Below are positions 58,915 through 64,000 of a DNA stretch of 64,000 bases, one piece after another. Both the position numbers and the translations under genes were made by a program. Source of the DNA: Coriaria nepalensis (taxonomy: Eukaryota > Streptophyta > Magnoliopsida > Cucurbitales > Coriariaceae). The stretch's first letter is position 1. Every line of letters begins with the position of its first letter. The notes under the pieces are model-generated. The model did not search any database. It was given only the letters and a program-made list of their open reading frames with translations, and was not told the DNA's origin. The stretch covers positions 53,762,569-53,826,568 of the forward strand of contig CP114481.1 in the NCBI GenBank assembly GCA_027186245.1. Direction: 5' to 3'.

Positions 58915-61104
58915 TTGCTCAAATCCCCTTCTTGGATCTCACTGAAATCCAGTCCTTGTAATGAAAAATTTCATGGCCAGGTTGAAAATCTGCATTTGGT
59001 TTCTTTATCCAAACAGGGGAAGCTTGAACAAGTTCGTGAATTTCTCAAGCAAATGGACGAGGCCGGCGTTTCTGTGAGGGCCGACTCCTACAAATGCCTT
59101 TTTCAAACTTGTGGGAATTTGGAATCATTTTCGGACGGAATATGTTTTCACGACGGATTGCAGAGTACGGTAAAGAACCCACCTGGATTCCTTCATAATT
59201 CTATCCTTGAAATGTATTGTGATTGTGGGAGTCTGACCAATGCACGTGATGAAATGCCTGATAAGAACTTTGTATCTTGGAAATTGATGATATCTGCTTA
59301 TGCACAGTATGGGCTTTTGGATGAAGCCATTTGGTTGTTCTTGCGGATGCAAACGTTGGGATTTAGACCAAACCAATCTATCTTTATTAGCCTCTTAAGA
59401 TCATGTGTTGATCTGTCTTGTTCAGAGCTTGGAAAAATGATTCATTCTCACACAATCAGAAATGGGCTCTTGACCAAGGTCTCGATTAAGATGGAAATCT
59501 TAAACATGTACATCAAGTGTGGGTTCTTAGACGGTGCAAATCTTAGTTTTTGATAAAATGGGTGAAAGGAATGGAATATCTTGGACGGCATTGATGGTGG
59601 GATATGCTCAAGCTGATAAGTTAGAGGATGCGATATCATTATTTGCTCGAATGATTAGGGAAGGTATTGAAATGGATGAGTTTGTATTCTCGATATTCCT
59701 AAAGGTGTGTGCTAGATTAGGCGATTTGAAATTGGTTATGCAAATTCATGGTTACAGCATTAAACTTGAGTTAGATTCTAATGTTTCAGTTGGAACTCCT
59801 CTTGTGGATTTCTACGTTAAATGCACGAATTTTGAATCTGCTTGTAGAGCTTTTGTGAGGATACGTGGACCAACCAAATGATGTTACATGGAGTGCTATA
59901 ATCTCGGCATATGGCCAAATTGGTAAATTCGACGAGTCTATCCTGATTTTTAACAACCTTAGGAGCAAATCAGTTTCAAATTATTGCTATATACTAGCAA
60001 TTTTCAAGCCTGCTCTGCTCATACCGATTTAAATATGGGAGCCCAAGTTCATGCTGATGCAATAAAAAGAGGTCTGAAATCTTACCAATATGGAGAGAGT
60101 GCTATGATAACAATGTACTCTAAATGTGGCAGATTAGACTATGCCTACCGTGCTTTTAAATCTATAGAAAAGCCCGATATCGTTGCTTGGACTACTATAA
60201 TATCTGGTCATGTTTATCACTGCAGTGCTTCTGAAGCTCTTACGCTTTTAAAAAAAATGGAGGAGTCTGGTGTAAAGGCAAATTCTGTAACATTTGTGGC
60301 AGTTTTAACTGCATGTAGCCATTCGGGTTTGATCAGAGAAGGCAAGCAATACTTGGATACCATGAGTAGTGTGTATGGAGTTGTACCCATTATTGATCAC
60401 TATGCTTGTATAATTGATGTATAATCTCGTGCTGGCCTCTCGGAAGATGCACTCCAGTTTCTAAGGAGTATGTCTTTCAAGCCCGACGCAATGTGTTGGA
60501 AATGTCTATTAGGTGGTTGTTGGACTCACCAAAATCTTGATATTGCAAAACTTGCAGTAGTAAACCTTATCCATCTAGACCCTGAGGATACGGCTAGTTA
60601 CGTAGTTATGTTCAACTTATACGCTTCATTAGGGAAATGGGAAGAAGCAGCTCATTATAGGAAGATGATGGCTGACAAAAACTTGTGAAAGGATGTAGGT
60701 TGTATCTGGGTTTCTGTGAAGGGTGGTGTTCATAGATTCATAGTAGGGGACAGACACCATCCTCGAGCGGAAAAGATATATTCAAAATTGGAGGAGCTCG
60801 ATAGTTTGCTCAATAAGAGTAAGAAAAATCTGCTTCTAGCTGAAGAGGACGTGATGGGCGGTTTTCCTAAAAGAGAAGAGCAAGTTCATGAACATAGTGA
60901 GAAACTTGCCGTGGCATTTGGGCTGATATTGCGCTTACCGAGCAACATCCCTATTCGGGTTTCAAGAACCTTCGAGCTTATAAAGCCTACCATGATTTTG
61001 CAAAAGAAGTATCAAGGATAACATGCCAGGAAATTATCGTTAGAGATTCTACTAGATTTCACCATTTCAGGTTAGGGGAGTGTTCTTGCAATGATTACTG
61101 GTGA
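58915..61104 (+). pseudogene. RARE1: RARE1-like PPR-DYW RNA-editing factor, broken
   Basis: Reads through nearly the whole length of Arabidopsis RARE1 (At5g13270) in fragments: SVRADSYKCLFQTCGNL, ILNMYIKCGFLDGA, GISWTALMVGYAQADKLEDA, VSVGTPLVDFYVKCTNFESA, GAQVHADAIKRGLKSYQYGE, CSHSGLIREGKQYLDTM, HRFIVGDRHHPRAEKIYSKL and a final FHHFRLGECSCNDYW. Breaks: frameshifts near 59553, 59880 and 59980; TAA at 60421; TGA at 60686; a frameshift near 60960. The C-x-x-C-H zinc site is AYKAYH, so both cysteines are lost. RARE1 edits the plastid accD transcript in Arabidopsis. The gene ends exactly at the DYW stop (61104). Confidence 0.9.
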
Positions 61105-61109
61105 TTGTT

Positions 61110-62160
61110 GCTGTGGTAGTTAATTGTAGTATCCATAGTATCCACAAATACCAGATCCTTCAAAGCGTGTAAACCGAGTAGTGCTATAAATAATAGTTAA
61201 TGGTCATTAGTGAATATGAATCCCATATTCAGAAGTCAAAACGTGCGAGAGAAAGCTAAGTTTGGTGGCATATGACAAGGGGTTATGCGGCTCGGACAAA
61301 AAGTTGTATGTTCTTTAACTCAGATATTGAACTGTAAGAATCTTATCTGTATCTAGTGTAGCCACTTTACAAGCACACTAGCTCAATTTCTGTCAATACT
61401 TATAACCCCTTTTTCACTTTTCGTCTTTTTTGCAACTTCCCATTTACCAGTTAGGCAGCACAAGTAATTACAGAAGGGAAGAGAGAGAGAGAGAGACTAG
61501 TGTGAAGTTACAGTAGAAAATAGGTTAGAATGAAGACAGATTGAATGCAAAGATCACATGGCAAACAGTACTAGTGGTGTCAGCTTCGTTTGCTAACTCT
61601 TCCTTAACACTGAGTTTCATACAAGAGTAGATGCCAATCTTTCGTGTCAATACCTCTCTCTCTCTCTAATAAACAAACCAGGCCTTTTCTAATCAATATT
61701 AATAAACTACATCTATGTGGGGACCTAGCCTTGGCTATATACATATGTATTTACTACTTACTGCATATCAAACAGTGGGAGGGGGAAATCCATGAATTAT
61801 GATCATTCATTAGGCATAGCACTTAGCAGACACCGCCTTCACTAACATATCATGTTTGTGAACATATAACATAATTTATAGCTGGGGTGGGTTGATTGCT
61901 ATCCTTTCAAGTGCATATATATATATATATGTACATACTTGACATAATGATTTTGAGTTATAGACAATGTGGATCCCATTTGCTTTCATGCCTAACTTTC
62001 CAAAGGGACCCCACCTACTAAATAAAAACTCTTATATCTTACCACCTCTCTCTCTCTCTCTCCCCCCTAAACTTTGTTACATAGAGAAAGAGAGAGTGAA
62101 GGAAAAAGCACAAACTCAAGTGAGAGCAACAGGGAAGAAAGAAAGGAGAGGAAGAAGATT
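61110..62160. other. Intergenic before OFP; OFP promoter
   Basis: No gene seen. It contains (GA)n near 61482-61496, (AT)n near 61917-61930 and CTCTCT tracts (61655-61668, 62045-62061). The last 100 bases are probably the purine-rich 5' UTR of the OFP gene. Confidence 0.5.
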
Positions 62161-62171
62161 AATCTTAGAAT

Positions 62172-63323
62172 ATGGGAAACTACAAGTTCAGATTGTCAGA
62201 CATGTTGCCTAACGCCTGGTTCTACAAGCTCAAAGACATGGGCAGTAGCAGGACCAGAAAACATCGTAATACTAACACCACTCCTCCTCCTCCTCAATTC
62301 ATGAGAAAAAACAGTATCAATAGTAATTTTTCTTCTTCTTCTTCTTCTGCTTCGAAGAAAAAACCTCACCTCCATATTGGCCTTGACCTTGCCTATCCTT
62401 ACAGCTTCACTCCAGACTACAACACGCTCGATAAGCTCTACGCTTCACCTATAAACCAAAAGGCCTCAGACACTCATTTTCCGGATGATATCCATCTTCA
62501 GCAAGCACGAATATCGTCCAAAAGCAAAAGACGGCCCAAAAGAAAGACTGTTTACAGGCCTTCTCCTACCCTCGTCTCCTCCTCTAATAGGAATAGGCCT
62601 GCCAGTCCGATACTCTTTCCGGACGACTTGTTATTCTCTTCCATTAATAGCTCCCCTGATATTACTAGCATTAGAAATGCTGCTGCTGCTGCTTCTCCTC
62701 CTCCTCCTCCTCCTCCTAATGATCATCATTCATTTAATGAACCGTCCTCTTGCAATTGTAGAATCAGTTCTTCTACCGCCGATATTATTATCGACGTGAA
62801 TGATGATGATGAGGAGGAGGATGATGCATCTATTACCAGAAAAGACGAAAATCTAGTCGGGTTTGATATCATTTCAGAGATAGGGCTTCTTCCTCCAATC
62901 TTAACAAAGCCTGTCAAAACCGCTACTACTAAACCGAATTATCCTCTGGCTAAAAAAAAATCGTCTGCTAGATCAACTACAGGTGTTAAGCTTTCCAGAT
63001 CCAATTCTCCAAAGATTTCTAGCAGAAGGATTAATAGTAATAATAATAGTAATCAAGGCCAAGCAAGGAAGAGTGTCAAGTCCAAGAACAGGAGGAGTAA
63101 GGTCTTTTCGGAAAGCTTTGCAATCGTTAAGTCATCGGTCGATCCTCAGAGAGATTTCAGGGAATCCATGGTGGAAATGATCGTAGAGAACAACATCCGG
63201 GCTTCTAAGGATTTAGAAGATCTTCTTGCCTGTTATCTCACCCTCAATTCTGATCAATACCATGATCTCATTGTAAAGGCTTTTGAACAAATCTGGTTTG
63301 ACATGGCTGACCTTGCTATTTAG
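62172..63323 (+). CDS. OVATE family protein, OFP1/2/4-like
   Basis: Intronless, 383 aa. The N-terminus [20 protein letters not shown] then KDMG is the conserved start of the OFP1-5 class, linked to DNA or TRM binding. The middle is low-complexity: poly-Ser (55-60), a poly-Pro run (about 176-182), an acidic run ([11 protein letters not shown]) and basic stretches ([11 protein letters not shown]). The OVATE domain lies near the C-terminus (about 308-378): [60 protein letters not shown]. These proteins repress KNOX/BELL-related and gibberellin genes and shape organs. The Arabidopsis relatives are OFP2 (At2g30400, beside OFP17), OFP3 (At5g58360) and OFP4. Confidence 0.93.
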   Translation: MGNYKFRLSDMLPNAWFYKLKDMGSSRTRKHRNTNTTPPPPQFMRKNSINSNFSSSSSSASKKKPHLHIGLDLAYPYSFTPDYNTLDKLYASPINQKASDTHFPDDIHLQQARISSKSKRRPKRKTVYRPSPTLVSSSNRNRPASPILFPDDLLFSSINSSPDITSIRNAAAAASPPPPPPPNDHHSFNEPSSCNCRISSSTADIIIDVNDDDEEEDDASITRKDENLVGFDIISEIGLLPPILTKPVKTATTKPNYPLAKKKSSARSTTGVKLSRSNSPKISSRRINSNNNSNQGQARKSVKSKNRRSKVFSESFAIVKSSVDPQRDFRESMVEMIVENNIRASKDLEDLLACYLTLNSDQYHDLIVKAFEQIWFDMADLAI

Positions 63324-63329
63324 AATCTT

Positions 63330-63815
63330 AATTACCAAAAAAAAAACAGAGTTCTGAACTTTGTAGACTTTACCCCCCCCCCCCCCTTCCTTCCAATGAG
63401 AATAACAATGAAAACTGTAAATTTTTCTCTCTTCTACATCATCTTTTTATTTACTAGTTTCTCCTTCTGGGATAATTTATTTATTTATTATTATTATTTT
63501 ACTCTGTGAATATGTGCTGACATGTTCACTGCCATGACTATGAGTAACTAGACTTCTTCTATCAACAATCTTCAGGAAATGAATGAACGGCATGGCCCCA
63601 CTCTGTTTTTCTGTTGGTAAGTGTAAAAAGAAGATAAAAATAAATGTAAAACCATGAGGTCTCTATTTCTGAAGATTGTGTATAATGTCCTGACATGTTT
63701 GCTTGGAGGTTAGCGCATTACAACATGAGAAGACAACCGTTGTCTGAAGCATCCAGAAGAAGAGGTGCGATGTCAACTATAAAAATAAAATAAAAAATAA
63801 AAAAAGGTGATGAAA
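63330..63815. other. OFP 3' flank
   Basis: OFP 3' UTR with a poly(C) run (63373-63386), then AT-rich DNA with (TTA)n near 63480-63500. No gene seen. Confidence 0.5.
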
Positions 63816-63818
63816 TTT

Positions 63819-64000
63819 AAGGTACTAAGATGTGACTACAGATATCTATGAATCATGCAGAGAAGTATCATGTTTCTGGGTAGTAGCAGAAGTCTTTAAA
63901 GCATAGTGTCAAGTATTAAGGTACTAAGATGTGACTATAGATACCTATGGATCATTGCAGAGGAGTATCATGTTTCTGGGTAGTAGCAGTCTTTAAGCAT
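63819..64000. repeat. Tandem direct repeat at window edge, period 99
   Basis: 63819-63904 and 63918-64000 both run from AAGGTACTAAGATGTGACTA to GGGTAGTAGCAG...CTTTAA-GCAT with a few differences. The second copy reaches the window end, so more copies may follow. Confidence 0.9.

Noticed and set aside
58915..61104. Multi-exon functional PPR gene
   Set aside because: No GT-AG introns would remove the stops at 60421 and 60686 without losing conserved repeats, and the zinc cysteines are changed.

Overview
This is nuclear DNA from a flowering plant, most likely a eudicot. Genes are split by short AT-rich introns with GT/AG borders, the spacers are AT-rich with many (AT)n, (GA)n and homopolymer runs, and the gene families (laccase, class III peroxidase, CIPK, OVATE, EPFL, PPR-DYW, PADRE/DUF4228) are plant ones. 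I cannot name the species.

Layout. 1-6.6 kb: a MIR390 microRNA gene (+), then a laccase gene (-) with a miR408-like site in exon 2. 8.8-15.1 kb: NAA25 (-), the auxiliary subunit of N-terminal acetyltransferase B. 15.2-21.7 kb: gene-poor DNA with a decayed PIF/Harbinger transposon carrying both its Myb-like and transposase genes. 22.0-27.5 kb: sorting nexin 2 (+) and EXO70B1 (+). 29.3 kb: a small PADRE-domain gene (+). 30.5-36.2 kb: a graveyard with a diverged plastid trnI-GAU-like piece, a broken CHX cation/H+ exchanger, an inserted plastid rpl23-trnI(CAU) segment, and a broken F-box/LRR gene whose 3' end abuts that insert. 36.7-41.2 kb: a PPR-DYW gene (-) and the RDM4/IWR1-like gene (-). 43.2-46.0 kb: a class III peroxidase (+) and a small DUF688-like gene (-). 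47.4-53.1 kb: a CIPK10/CIPK2-like kinase (+), a tiny two-exon membrane-anchored protein gene (-) and a CIPK11-like kinase (-). 55.9-58.1 kb: an EPFL6/CHALLAH-like peptide gene (-) and an OFP17-like gene (-). 58.9-61.1 kb: a DYW-type PPR pseudogene resembling RARE1 (+). 62.2-63.3 kb: an OFP1/2/4-like gene (+).

Gene order matters here. From memory of the Arabidopsis map, MIR390b, NAA25, SNX2, EXO70B1, peroxidases, CIPK10 and the tiny gene beside it lie together on chromosome 5 (At5g583xx-584xx). PADRE, CHX13, RDM4, CIPK11, CHALLAH, OFP17 and OFP2 lie together on chromosome 2 (At2g302xx-304xx). This window holds both sets in one row, as expected of the ancestral order before Arabidopsis duplicated and thinned it.

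Functional themes are small-RNA control (miR390; a miR408 site on a copper oxidase; RDM4 in RNA-directed DNA methylation), cell-wall oxidation (laccase, peroxidase), membrane traffic (SNX2, EXO70B1), calcium signalling (two CIPKs) and growth patterning (EPFL, OFPs). I found no CRISPR, operon-like or phage-like system. The most notable items are the intact MIR390 hairpin, the miR408 site, the RARE1-like pseudogene with lost zinc ligands, and the plastid-DNA insert at the end of a dead F-box gene.
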